From assembly GCF_900091515.1 (NCBI RefSeq), contig NZ_LT607410.1:992001-1056000 (forward strand): 64,000 nt of DNA, given 5' to 3'. This DNA is from Micromonospora purpureochromogenes (GTDB lineage: Bacteria; Actinomycetota; Actinomycetes; Mycobacteriales; Micromonosporaceae). The translations under genes and the position numbers were made by a program. How positions within the stretch are numbered: the first letter of the stretch is position 1; the number at the start of each line of letters is the position of its first letter. A model generated the notes under the pieces. It worked only from the letters and a program-made list of their open reading frames with translations. It ran no database searches and was not told the DNA's origin. Shown in pieces: positions 36,083 through 44,446 of this stretch.

Positions 36083-36985
36083 TCAGGGGAGGGGGAGTGG
36101 AGCGGGGCCGTCGCCGACCAGGCGGAAGGCGGCCTCGCCGACCGGTTCCACCAGCCCGTCGGTGACCAGCCCGGCCAGCGCCCGCGCCCGCTGCACGTCG
36201 TCGGTCCACACCTGGTCGAGACGCTGGTGCGGGACCGGGCCGGTGGCCTCCCGGAGCACTCCGAGCAGCAGCCCGCGCACCTGCCGGTCGGTGCCGGCGT
36301 ACCGCTGGGGGCGTCGGGTCGGGCCGGCGGGCGCCTCCTGGCCGGAGGCCCGCCACGCGCAGACCGACTCGACCGGGCAGACCGGGCAGCGCGGCGAGCG
36401 GGCCGTGCACACCACCGCGCCGAGTTCCATGAACGCCGCACTGGCCAGCGCGGCGGCGGCCGGTTCGAGCGGCAGCAGCTCCTCGCAGGCGACCAGGTCG
36501 GCCGGTCGGGTGGCCGGTCCGGCGTCCGGCTCGCCGGCCACCGCCCGGGACACCACCCGCCGGACGTTGGTGTCCACCACCGGGTGCCGCTGCCCGTACG
36601 CGAAGGCCGCCACCGCCCGCGCCGTGTACGTGCCGACGCCGGGCAGCGCCAGCAGCTGGTCCAGCTTGTCGGGCACCTCGCCGCCGTGCCGTTCCACGAT
36701 CGCCACCGCGCAGTCGCGCAGCCGTACCGCCCGACGGGGGTAGCCGAGCCGGCCCCACATCCGGATCGCCTCGGCCGGCGTGTCGGCGGCCAGCGCGGCT
36801 GGATCGGGCCAGCGGTCCAGCCAGGCCCGCCAGGCGGGCAGCACCCGGACCACCGGGGTCTGCTGGAGCATCACCTCGCTGACCAGGATCGCCCAGGCGC
36901 CGACCCCGGGTTCGCGCCAGGGCAGGTCGCGGGCGTTCTCCTCGTACCACCGGCTGACCAGGGTGGCGAAAGTCGGTTCAGTCAT
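36083..36985 (-). CDS. mutY: A/G-specific adenine glycosylase
   Basis: MutY removes adenine mispaired with 8-oxoguanine. The 300-residue protein has the catalytic Glu (E37 in SEVMLQQT), a helix-hairpin-helix LPGVGTYTARAV with the conserved Asp (D138 in VVDTNVRR), and the iron-sulfur ligands C-x6-C-x2-C-x5-C (CTARSPRCPVCPVESVC). Only a short C-terminal region follows, so the MutT-like recognition domain of longer MutY proteins appears reduced. It is transcribed towards clpC; an ACT-domain gene diverges from it 96 bp away. Confidence 0.95.
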   Translation of the reverse strand: MTEPTFATLVSRWYEENARDLPWREPGVGAWAILVSEVMLQQTPVVRVLPAWRAWLDRWPDPAALAADTPAEAIRMWGRLGYPRRAVRLRDCAVAIVERHGGEVPDKLDQLLALPGVGTYTARAVAAFAYGQRHPVVDTNVRRVVSRAVAGEPDAGPATRPADLVACEELLPLEPAAAALASAAFMELGAVVCTARSPRCPVCPVESVCAWRASGQEAPAGPTRRPQRYAGTDRQVRGLLLGVLREATGPVPHQRLDQVWTDDVQRARALAGLVTDGLVEPVGEAAFRLVGDGPAPLPLP

Positions 36986-37081
36986 CGCGTCGCCGATGAT
37001 GTCACGCGGGACGGTCCCGCTGGATGGGCGACCCGGGCGGGGCGACGCGGCCCGCCGGCGCGGATCGTGCAGAATGCCCGG

Positions 37082-37594
37082 ATGAACGAGCTCGCGATCA
37101 CCGTCATCGGCCGGGACCGGCCCGGCATCGTGGCCGACGTCGCCGAGGTGCTCGCCCGGCTCGGCGCGAACCTCACCGACTCCACCATGACCCGGCTGCG
37201 CGGTCACTTCGCGATGACCCTGATCTGCGTCGGCCCGGCCGCCGCCGAGGTGGAGGCCGCCCTGGCCCCGCTCGCCGCCGACGGCCAGCTGCTGGCCACG
37301 GTACGCGCGGTCACGCCCGACGGGGTGGCGGCGCGGGCCGGGGAGCCGTACGTGATGGCGGTGCACGGCGCGGACCGGATGGGCATCGTGGCGGCGATGA
37401 CCCGGGTGCTCGCCGACGCCGGCGGCAACGTGACCGACCTGAGCACCCGGCTCGCCGGTTCGCTCTACGTGGTGGTGGCGGAGGTGGACCTGCCGCCGGG
37501 CAGCGCGGACGAGCTGGCTGGACGCCTTGCGGCCACCGCCGCCGAGCTGGGCGTCGAGGTGTCCCTGCGGCCGGCCGACCCGGATCTGCTGTGA
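37082..37594 (+). CDS. Two-ACT-domain protein, GcvR-like
   Basis: The 170-residue protein consists of two ACT domains (about 3-75 and 88-165), each starting with a glycine-rich ligand loop (IGRDRPGIVADV and HGADRMGIVAAM). GcvR-type proteins have this layout and bind amino acids to control glycine cleavage genes; the ligand here is not known. A CAGAAT box six bases upstream of ATG 37082 suggests a leaderless start. The stop overlaps the def start (GTGA). Confidence 0.85.
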   Translation: MNELAITVIGRDRPGIVADVAEVLARLGANLTDSTMTRLRGHFAMTLICVGPAAAEVEAALAPLAADGQLLATVRAVTPDGVAARAGEPYVMAVHGADRMGIVAAMTRVLADAGGNVTDLSTRLAGSLYVVVAEVDLPPGSADELAGRLAATAAELGVEVSLRPADPDLL

Positions 37595-38154
37595 GCGAGG
37601 AGGACTACGCCGGCCTCGGCGACTGGACTCCGGAGACGCTGGCCGTGCCCGGCGAGGTACGTCAGGTGGTCGCCGCTCCGCACCCGGTGCTGAGCCGGCC
37701 CGGTGGCGCGGTCGACCCCACCGCGGTGGAGACCGTCCAGCTGGCCGCCGACCTGATCGCCACCATGCGCGTCTCGCCGGGCTGCGTGGGGCTGGCCGCC
37801 CCGCAGGTGGGCGTGGGCGCGCAGGTGTTCGCCGTGGACGTCACTGGTCACCCGAAGGCGGTCACCGTGCACGGCACCTTCGTGCTCTGCAACGCGCGGG
37901 TGGTCGAGGCGACCCGGTGGAAGCCGGGGCGGGAGGGCTGCATGTCGGTGCCGGACCTGACCGGGGACGTGAAGCGGGCCAGTCGGCTGGTGGTGGAGGG
38001 CGACCTGCCCGGCACCGGAAAGCCGGTGCGGCTGGTCACCGACGGCTTCGAGGCGCGCGCGCTGCAACACGAGATCGACCACTGCTCGGGGCTGCTCTTC
38101 CTCGATCGGGTCGCCGGCGCACACGCCGTCTACCAGCGCAAGGTCTACCTGTGA
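37591..38154 (+). CDS. def: Peptide deformylase
   Basis: Def removes the formyl group from nascent proteins. The 187-residue enzyme has all three motifs: GLAAPQ (67-72), EGCMS (115-119) and HEIDH (160-164), which supply the Cys and two His metal ligands and the catalytic Glu. The GTG start overlaps the ACT gene stop by 4 bp. An N-terminal extension of about 20 residues precedes the usual start of the fold. Confidence 0.96.
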   Translation: MSEEDYAGLGDWTPETLAVPGEVRQVVAAPHPVLSRPGGAVDPTAVETVQLAADLIATMRVSPGCVGLAAPQVGVGAQVFAVDVTGHPKAVTVHGTFVLCNARVVEATRWKPGREGCMSVPDLTGDVKRASRLVVEGDLPGTGKPVRLVTDGFEARALQHEIDHCSGLLFLDRVAGAHAVYQRKVYL

Positions 38155-38261
38155 CCGGCCGCCGCCGGCTGTCGTGAGTGGAGGGTGCAGGCGGTGATCG
38201 GGTCGGTGTCCGGCGCGTCGCGACGGGTGGGAGTGCGGTGCGCCGCTACGGTGGGGGCATC

Positions 38262-38990
38262 ATGCGTCTGACGGTCGGTCCCCTGCCATCCGCCGTGTAC
38301 TGGCGGCGTCGCGCCGTCGTGCTCGGAGCGGGGCTTCTCTTCCTGATTGTCCTGCTCTATTCCTGCAACCAGTCGGGGGACACCGCCACGACATCGGGGG
38401 CCGGCTCCACCCCGACGTCGCCGGCCGTCGATCCGGCGCCGACCGGTTCGGTGTCCGCCTCCGGGTCCGCCGCACCGACGGCCACGCCGGACGCGCCGGA
38501 CTCCGGGGGCGGTCCGGCCGGTGACCCGGGTACGACCACCGCGCCGCCGGCCGCGCCGCCCGTCGTGCCCGCCGGCCCGGCCGTGGTCGACGACGGCACC
38601 TGCACGGACGCCGAGCTCAGCGTGACCTCGCAGGCGCTCCCGTCCGAGGTGCGTCGGGGCGCCCTGGTCGATCTGACGCTGCGGGTCAAGAACACCGCCC
38701 AGCGGACCTGCAGCCGAGACGTCGGCGCCGACCTCCAGGAGCTCTACGTCAAGCGGGGTGCGGAGAAGGTGTGGTCGTCGGACACCTGCGGCACCGGCAA
38801 GGGCTCGGATGTGCAGTCGTTCACCCCGGGCTTCGAGCGCTCCTACCAGCTCACCTGGAACGGCAAGGACGTCAGCCGGTGCGCCGGCGGGGTGGCCGCC
38901 GGTCCGACGCCGCCCGCCGGGACGTACCAGGTCTTCGCCCGGGTCGGCACCAAGCTCAGCGAGCCCGTGAAGCTGGTCATCACCGGCTGA
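38262..38990 (+). CDS. Membrane-anchored protein with Pro/Thr-rich stalk and extracellular beta domain
   Basis: The 242-residue protein has one membrane helix (about 17-37), a 75-residue Ser/Thr/Pro/Gly stalk, and a C-terminal domain (about 110-242) with two Cys pairs (CTDAEL, RTCSRDVGADLQELYV, SDTCG, SRCAGG). This reads like an Ig-like or BsuPI/DUF4232-type beta sandwich. The start ATG 38262 has TACGGT upstream; the frame also opens at 38178. A membrane protein next to disA is also found in mycobacteria (Rv3587c). Function unknown. Confidence 0.7.
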   Translation: MRLTVGPLPSAVYWRRRAVVLGAGLLFLIVLLYSCNQSGDTATTSGAGSTPTSPAVDPAPTGSVSASGSAAPTATPDAPDSGGGPAGDPGTTTAPPAAPPVVPAGPAVVDDGTCTDAELSVTSQALPSEVRRGALVDLTLRVKNTAQRTCSRDVGADLQELYVKRGAEKVWSSDTCGTGKGSDVQSFTPGFERSYQLTWNGKDVSRCAGGVAAGPTPPAGTYQVFARVGTKLSEPVKLVITG

Positions 38991-39003
38991 CCGGACCGGT
39001 CAG
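38987..39003. terminator. Palindrome containing both stop codons of convergent genes
   Basis: CTGACCGG-A-CCGGTCAG is a near-perfect palindrome spanning the 9-bp gap. It contains the TGA of the membrane protein gene and the TGA of disA. It may act as a bidirectional terminator, although the arms are very close together. Confidence 0.45.
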
Positions 39004-40181
39004 ACGTACCGCTCCAGGATGGACGCCTCGGCGAGCCGGGAAAGCCCTTCGCGTACGCCCCGGGCCCGGGCGTCGCCGACCCCCTCGACGGCCTGGAGGT
39101 CCTCCACGGTGGCGCCGAGGAGCCGCTGGAGACTGCCGAAGTGCACGACCAGCCGGTCGACGATCGCCACCGGCAGCCGGGGCACCTTGGCCAGCAGCCG
39201 GAAGCCGCGTGGGCTGACCGCCGCGTCGAGGGCGTCGGAGGCGGCCGGGTAGCCGATCGCCTTGGCCACCGAGACCAGGTCGATCAGTTCGGTGGCACCG
39301 AGCAGGTCCAGCTCGACCAGTGCCTCGTCGAGGGTGCGCGACTTGCGGCCGGTGGGCAGGTAGTCGCGGATGACCAGGGTGCGGTCGGCGTCCACGCCGG
39401 CCATCAGCTCGTCGAGCTGCAGGGCGAGCAGCCGGCCGTCGGTGCCCAGCTCGACCACGTATCCGGCGATCTCGTCGGCGATCCGGCGGACCATCTCCAG
39501 CCGCTGCACCACCGCGACCGCGTCGCGGACGGTGACCAGATCCTCGATCTCCAGCGCGGAGAGGGTGCCGGAGACCTCGTCCAGGCGGAGCTTGTAGCGC
39601 TCCAGGGTGGCGAGCGCCTGGTTGGCCCGGGACAGGATGGCCGCCGAGTCGTCCAGGACGTGCCGCTGGCCGTTGACGTAGAGGCTGATGATCCGCATGG
39701 ACTGGCTGACCGAGATGACCGGATAGCCGGTCTGCCGGGCGACCCGCTCCGCGGTGCGGTGCCGGGTGCCGGACTCCTCGGTCGGGATGGACGGGTCGGG
39801 CATCAGGTGCACGCCCGCCTGGACGATCCGGGTGCCGTCGCTGGAGAGCACCACCGCACCGTCCATCTTGCACAGCTCGCGGACCCGGGTGGCCGAGAAC
39901 TCGACGTCCATCGGGAAGCCGCCGGTGCAGATCTGGTCGACCACCTTGTCGTAGCCGAGCACGATCAGGGCGCCGGTGCGGCCCCGCAGGATCCGCTCGA
40001 GGCCGTCGCGCAGCGCGGTGCCGGGCGCCATCAGGGCGAGGTTGGCGCGCAGCGGATCGCCGGCGCTCCCGGCGCCCCCGGTCACGCTCACGCTGATCGT
40101 GCGGGCGGGCGAGCCCACGGCACCGGTGCGGGCGTGGGGTGTCGCGCCGGCAGGCTTGGTGGTGTCGCGGTCGATCGGCAC
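39000..40181 (-). CDS. disA: DNA-integrity scanning diadenylate cyclase
   Basis: DisA makes c-di-AMP from two ATP and pauses at damaged DNA. The 393-residue protein has the DAC domain with DGA (107-109) and RHR (140-142) motifs, a helical spine and a C-terminal helix-hairpin-helix domain ([20 protein letters not shown]). The N-terminus is extended by about 45 residues compared with compact DisA. I use GTG 40181 because TAGACT (40188-40193) ends six bases before it; GTG 40187 is directly next to that box. radA lies just upstream on the same strand. Confidence 0.95.
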   Translation of the reverse strand: MPIDRDTTKPAGATPHARTGAVGSPARTISVSVTGGAGSAGDPLRANLALMAPGTALRDGLERILRGRTGALIVLGYDKVVDQICTGGFPMDVEFSATRVRELCKMDGAVVLSSDGTRIVQAGVHLMPDPSIPTEESGTRHRTAERVARQTGYPVISVSQSMRIISLYVNGQRHVLDDSAAILSRANQALATLERYKLRLDEVSGTLSALEIEDLVTVRDAVAVVQRLEMVRRIADEIAGYVVELGTDGRLLALQLDELMAGVDADRTLVIRDYLPTGRKSRTLDEALVELDLLGATELIDLVSVAKAIGYPAASDALDAAVSPRGFRLLAKVPRLPVAIVDRLVVHFGSLQRLLGATVEDLQAVEGVGDARARGVREGLSRLAEASILERYV

Positions 40182-40187
40182 GCGCAC

Positions 40188-40193
40188 AGTCTA
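40188..40193 (-). promoter_or_regulatory. -10 box TAGACT, leaderless disA
   Basis: On the minus strand TAGACT is followed by six bases and then GTG 40181. Confidence 0.5.
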
Positions 40194-40310
40194 CGGACTG
40201 CCGTGCGGTGGGTGCTGTCGTGGTTACTGTGATGTGTCACGGCATCGGATTCCTGAAGTGCTGGGCTGTCCGGTATGGCCCGCCCGGTCCGGCCCGGCGG
40301 CCACCGTCGG

Positions 40311-41768
40311 TCATTCGGCGGATGCGCGGGCGACACACTGCAGCGCCGAGCGCACGTCCGTGACCTCCATCACTCGCATGTTCTCCGGGCCCGCCCCGGT
40401 GCTGCCCGGCCCGCAGCCCTGTGGCACCAGCGCCACCCGGAAACCGAGCCGGGCCGCCTCCGCCAGCCGGCGGGGGACCGCGCCCACCCGGCGCACCTCG
40501 CCGGTCAGCCCGACCTCGCCGATCGCCACCAGGTTGGGCGCGATGGCCAGGTTGAGCCCGCCGGACGCGACGGCCAGGGCGACGGCCAGGTCGGCCGCCG
40601 GCTCCACCACCCGGATGCCGCCGACGGTGGCGGCGAAGACCTCCCGGTCGTGCAGCGTCAGCCGCTCGGTGCGGCGCTGGAGCACGGCCAGCACCATGGC
40701 CAGCCGGGCGGAGTCCAGCCCGGAGACCGTCCGCCTCGGCGAACCGGCCACCGTCGCGCCGATCAGCGCCTGCACCTCGGTGACCAGGGCCCGCCGCCCC
40801 TCCATCGCGACCGTCACGCAGGTGCCGGGCACCGGCTCCGAGTAGCGGGTCAGGAAGAGCCCGGACGGGTCGGCGAGGCTGCTGATGCCCCCCTCGTGCA
40901 TCTCGAAGCAGCCGACCTCGTCGGCGGCGCCGAACCGGTTCTTGACGCCCCGGACCATCCGCAGCGACGAGTGCTTGTCGCCCTCGAAGTGCAGCACCAC
41001 GTCGACCAGGTGCTCCAGCACCCGGGGACCGGCGACCTGGCCGTCCTTGGTGACGTGGCCGACCAGCACGGTGGCGATGCCGCGCTCCTTGGCGACGGCG
41101 ACCAGGGCGGCGGTGACCGCCCGGACCTGGGTGACCCCGCCCGGCACTCCCTCGGTGCCGGTGGTGGAGATGGTCTGCACCGAGTCGAGCACCAGCAGCC
41201 CCGGCTTGACCGCGTCGAGGTGGCCGAGCACCGCGCCCAGGTCGCTCTCGGCGGCCAGGTAGAGCTGGTCGTGCAGGGTGCCCATCCGCTCGGCGCGCAG
41301 CCGGACCTGGCTGACCGACTCCTCGCCGCTGACCACCAGGGAGGGGCTGCCGGCGCCGGCGGCCCACTGCTGGGCCACGTCGAGCAGCAGCGTCGACTTG
41401 CCGACCCCGGGCTCGCCGGCGAGCAGCACCACCGCGCCGGGCACGAGGCCGCCGCCGAGGACGCGGTCCAGCTCGCTGACGCCGGTGGGCCGGGCCCGGG
41501 CGGGGGCGGCGCTGATCGTGGCGATCGGCCGGGCCGGCTCGGCCGGCAGCCGGGAGCTGACCACCCGGCCGGAGACCATCGGCCCGGTCACCGTGCACTC
41601 GACCACCGAGCCCCACTCGCCGCACTCGGGGCAGCGCCCCACCCACTTGGGCGGCTGGTGCCCGCAGGCGTCGCACTCGTAGGCCGGGCGGGGCTCGCGG
41701 GCGGCCCGGCCGCGGGAGGCGCCGGAGGCGGCGCCACCCCGTGCCGGGGTCGATCGGGAGGTGGTCAC
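40311..41768 (-). CDS. radA: DNA repair protein RadA
   Basis: RadA is a RecA-like helicase for branch migration in recombination. The protein of 485 residues has an N-terminal C4 zinc finger (CDACGHQPPKWVGRCPEC), Walker A GEPGVGKST, Walker B LLVLDSVQ, the RadA-specific KNRFG motif and a C-terminal Lon-like domain (ending in LGFRVALVPQG). I use GTG 41768, six bases after a TAGCGT box; GTG 41771 directly upstream is an alternative. It is separated from disA by 129 bp and follows an lpqE-like gene, as in mycobacteria. Confidence 0.96.
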   Translation of the reverse strand: MTTSRSTPARGGAASGASRGRAAREPRPAYECDACGHQPPKWVGRCPECGEWGSVVECTVTGPMVSGRVVSSRLPAEPARPIATISAAPARARPTGVSELDRVLGGGLVPGAVVLLAGEPGVGKSTLLLDVAQQWAAGAGSPSLVVSGEESVSQVRLRAERMGTLHDQLYLAAESDLGAVLGHLDAVKPGLLVLDSVQTISTTGTEGVPGGVTQVRAVTAALVAVAKERGIATVLVGHVTKDGQVAGPRVLEHLVDVVLHFEGDKHSSLRMVRGVKNRFGAADEVGCFEMHEGGISSLADPSGLFLTRYSEPVPGTCVTVAMEGRRALVTEVQALIGATVAGSPRRTVSGLDSARLAMVLAVLQRRTERLTLHDREVFAATVGGIRVVEPAADLAVALAVASGGLNLAIAPNLVAIGEVGLTGEVRRVGAVPRRLAEAARLGFRVALVPQGCGPGSTGAGPENMRVMEVTDVRSALQCVARASAE

Positions 41769-41774
41769 CACAGG

Positions 41775-41780
41775 ACGCTA
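41775..41780 (-). promoter_or_regulatory. -10 box TAGCGT, leaderless radA
   Basis: On the minus strand TAGCGT is followed by CCTGTG and then GTG 41768. Confidence 0.45.
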
Positions 41781-41796
41781 ACCCCCTGGTACGACG

Positions 41797-41835
41797 AAAA
41801 CACCGCCGGCGTGGTGGTCACCACGCCGACGGTGT
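41797..41835 (-). terminator. Intrinsic terminator after the lpqE-like gene
   Basis: A 17-bp stem (41819-41835 with 41800-41816) has its one mismatch as a G-U wobble in the minus-strand transcript and is followed by TTTT. It stops transcription of the lpqE-like gene before radA. Confidence 0.8.
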
Positions 41836-41856
41836 CGACAGTTCCGTGCGGGGGGA

Positions 41857-42621
41857 TCAGCCGCCGTGGCCGGAGCCGCCCTCCTCGCCACCGCCCTCGT
41901 AGCCGCCCTCGCGCTCGATGATCGGGGAGACCGGGGCGGCCGGGGTCAGCGGCACGCCGATCGGAGCGCCGGTCTGGATGGTCCGGCCGTTGCCGAAGTC
42001 GAAGGTCAGGTTGACCTGCTGGCCGACGCGCAGCGCCTCGGTCAGCCCGACGAGCTGCAGGTAGCGGCCACCCTGCACGTTGAGCTGCACGTAGCTCAGC
42101 GCCGGGATCTCGAAGCGGGCCGGCTGGCCGGCCGGGGCCGAGGGGCCGGCCGACGCGCTCTCCGACGGGCTGGCCGAGGCCGAGCCGGACGGCGATGCGC
42201 TCTCGGACGGCGACGCGCTCTCAGCGGGGGAGGCGCTCTCCGACGGCGACGCGCTCTCCGACGGCGCGGTGCTCTCCGGCGGGGGCGTCGAGCCCGGCCT
42301 GCCGATGATCACGACCTCGCGCGCGCTGTCCGTGGTGACGGTCACGGTCACCGGGTCCCGCGTGTCGTTGTAGATCACGGTGTTGAGCGCGGCGTTCGCG
42401 CCGGTGCGCAGGCCCTGGGTGCCGGGGTACTCCACGTAGAGGCCGCGCACCTTGTAGGCGTTGTCCGGAGTCTGGACGTTGATGCCCTGGATCGACGGCT
42501 CCTTGTTGGAAGTCTCGGCCACCTGGCCGGCTCCGCATCCCGTCGCCAGCAGGGCGGTCGCCGCCGCCATGCCGGACAGCAGCAGGGCCGCCCGCCGGGA
42601 ACCCCTGATCGAGCGCGTCAC
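41857..42621 (-). CDS. LpqE-like lipoprotein with Ser/Glu/Pro repeat insert
   Basis: The 254-residue precursor has lipobox ATGC (C29). A PCuAC/LpqE-like beta domain is split by an insert of about 55 residues made of SES, PSESAS and SPSES repeats (near residues 115-165). Flanking segments (NAALNTVIYNDTRDPVTVTV and LPALSYVQLNVQGGRYLQLVG-like) resemble LpqE, which lies next to radA in M. tuberculosis (Rv3584). The family is linked to copper handling outside the membrane; I see no Met/His cluster that proves it. The start GTG 42621 has GAGGAGG six bases upstream. C-terminal residues are Gly/Glu-rich. Confidence 0.75.
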   Translation of the reverse strand: MTRSIRGSRRAALLLSGMAAATALLATGCGAGQVAETSNKEPSIQGINVQTPDNAYKVRGLYVEYPGTQGLRTGANAALNTVIYNDTRDPVTVTVTTDSAREVVIIGRPGSTPPPESTAPSESASPSESASPAESASPSESASPSGSASASPSESASAGPSAPAGQPARFEIPALSYVQLNVQGGRYLQLVGLTEALRVGQQVNLTFDFGNGRTIQTGAPIGVPLTPAAPVSPIIEREGGYEGGGEEGGSGHGG

Positions 42622-42762
42622 GTCGGTCCTCCTCGTCACGATCCCCACCCGGCCGTACCCCGGGCGCGGGGTGGTCATACCCGCGCAGACCGCGCTCCAG
42701 GGTAGTTGGGGCTGATCGACGGCCGCACGGCGACCCGGTATTGCCACCTGGCCGGGGGCCGG

Positions 42763-43602
42763 TCAGATCACCCGACCGCTGGCGACCAGCAGCACCACAT
42801 CGATCAGGGCCACCACCAGCACCGCCCGGAAGGCCGTCACCGGCCGTCCGCCGGCTCCGCTCGCGGCGCGCCCGCCGTACCAGCCGAGCGCTGGCACCAC
42901 GGCGGCGGCCGCCACGGCCGACAGGCCCAGCCACGACGGCGGCCCGGGCGGCCCGACGACCAGGACGACCGTCGCGGCCAGCAGCAGCGCGGCGGCGGCG
43001 AGCCGGCTGCCCGCCGGCCCGAGCCGGTGCGGCAGCCCGCGCACCCCGGTGCGCGCGTCGTCGGCGAGGTCCGGCAGGACGTTGGCGAAGTGCGCCCCCG
43101 CGCCGAGGCAGGCCGCGGCGGCGACCAGCCACGCCGGTGGCGCGGGCGCGCCGGGCAGGGCCAGCACCACGAAGGCGGGCAGCGTCCCGAAGGACACCGC
43201 GTACGGCAGCACGGAGACCGGGCTGGACTTCAGCGGCCAGTCGTAGAGCAGCGCCGAGACCAGGGCGATCGTGACCCAGAGCGCCGCGGTCGGGTTGGTG
43301 GTCAGCGCCAGCAGCGGGGTCGCCAGGGCGGCGAGCACCGCGCCCACCGCCACCGTGCGCCGGCTCACCGCGCCCGCGGCGACCGGCTTGTCGGTACGCC
43401 CCACCGCGGCGTCCCGCCCGGCGTCCAGCGCGTCGTTGGTCCAGCCGACGGCGAGTTGGCTGGCCAGCACCGTCGCGGTGACCGCGGCGACGCCGGCCGG
43501 GGAGTGCCCCGCCCCCCACGCGAGCAGACCGGAGACCGCGGTGACCGCCGCGGCCGGCTCCGGATGGCTCGCCCTGACCAGCCCTAACACCGTCGGCGAC
43601 AT
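42763..43602 (-). CDS. UbiA-family prenyltransferase
   Basis: The 279-residue membrane protein has about eight helices and the two UbiA Asp-rich motifs: NDALDAGRDAAVGRTDKP (near residue 55) and LPDLADDARTG (near 175), plus YDWPLK. UbiA enzymes transfer prenyl groups to aromatic acceptors in membranes. It is divergent, 45 bp away, from a methyltransferase, a flavoprotein and a type III PKS gene, which suggests that it prenylates the PKS product. The prenyl donor is unknown. In mycobacteria lpqE and carD are neighbours; this cluster lies between them. Confidence 0.9.
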   Translation of the reverse strand: MSPTVLGLVRASHPEPAAAVTAVSGLLAWGAGHSPAGVAAVTATVLASQLAVGWTNDALDAGRDAAVGRTDKPVAAGAVSRRTVAVGAVLAALATPLLALTTNPTAALWVTIALVSALLYDWPLKSSPVSVLPYAVSFGTLPAFVVLALPGAPAPPAWLVAAAACLGAGAHFANVLPDLADDARTGVRGLPHRLGPAGSRLAAAALLLAATVVLVVGPPGPPSWLGLSAVAAAAVVPALGWYGGRAASGAGGRPVTAFRAVLVVALIDVVLLVASGRVI

Positions 43603-43647
43603 AAGGGAAGTCTGGTCGTTACCGGGGAGTCGTGCCACGCTCGGTCC

Positions 43648-44406
43648 ATGCGGAACGGTCCCGTGTCCACTCCGCCCCGCGTCCTGCCTCCCAACGACCC
43701 CCGCCAGTACGACGACCTGGCCGGCGAGTGGTGGCGACCGGACGGCGCGTTCGCCATGCTGCACTGGCTGGCGCGGTCCCGCGCCGCCCTGGTGCCGCCC
43801 GCCACCCGGCCCGACGCCCTGCTGGTCGACCTGGGCTGCGGCGCCGGGCTGCTCGCCCCGCACCTGGCCGGCAAGGGCTACCGGCACGTCGGGGTCGACC
43901 TGACCCGGTCCGCGCTGGCGCAGGCCGCCGCGCACGGGGTGACGGTGGTCAACGGCGACGCCACGGCGGTGCCGCTGGTCGACGGCTGTGCCGACGTGGT
44001 GGCCGCCGGCGAGCTGCTGGAGCACGTACCGGACTGGCGGCGCGTGGTGGCCGAGGCGTGCCGCCTGCTGCGCCCCGGTGGCCTGCTGGTGCTGGACACC
44101 CTCAACGACACCGCGCTGGCCCGGCTGCTGGCGGTACGCATCGGGGAGCGGCTGCCGACGGTGCCCCGGGGCATCCATGATCCACGGTTGTTCGTGGACG
44201 CCCGGGAGCTGGTGGCCGAGTGCGCGCGGCACGGCGTACACCTGCGAATCCGGGGGATCCGGCCGAGCCTGCGCGGGACACTGGCCTGGCTCGTCCGGCG
44301 GGCCCGCGGCCGTCCTTCCGGGACGGTCGACGGGCGGCAGCCCCGGATGAGGCCGACCCGGTCGGTCGCCGTGCTCTACCAGGGACACGGGGTGTGGCAC
44401 GGGTAA
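43648..44406 (+). CDS. UbiG-like SAM-dependent O-methyltransferase
   Basis: The 252-residue protein resembles UbiG: an N-terminal YDDLAGEWWRPDGAFAMLHW (21-40), SAM motif VDLGCGAGLLAPHLA and GELLEHVPDW. UbiG-type enzymes methylate phenolic hydroxyls of quinone precursors. Next to a type III PKS and a UbiA prenyltransferase, it probably methylates the resulting resorcinol or hydroquinone. A stretch of Arg-rich sequence near the C-terminus may bind the membrane. Confidence 0.85.
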   Translation: MRNGPVSTPPRVLPPNDPRQYDDLAGEWWRPDGAFAMLHWLARSRAALVPPATRPDALLVDLGCGAGLLAPHLAGKGYRHVGVDLTRSALAQAAAHGVTVVNGDATAVPLVDGCADVVAAGELLEHVPDWRRVVAEACRLLRPGGLLVLDTLNDTALARLLAVRIGERLPTVPRGIHDPRLFVDARELVAECARHGVHLRIRGIRPSLRGTLAWLVRRARGRPSGTVDGRQPRMRPTRSVAVLYQGHGVWHG

Positions 44407-44446
44407 CCGGAGCGCGCGGGGGTACAGGGACGCAGGAGGGGGCGAC

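Noticed and set aside
38151..38177. Short ORF after def bounded by GTGA at both ends (38151-38154 and 38174-38177)
   Set aside because: It has the same shape as the linker ORFs, but the second GTGA is not the start of the next gene, which most likely begins at 38262.
42150..42300. Short repeats in the lpqE-like gene that could be read as a CRISPR-like array
   Set aside because: They are in-frame Ser/Glu/Pro codon repeats without spacer structure. No CRISPR array or cas gene is visible anywhere in the window.
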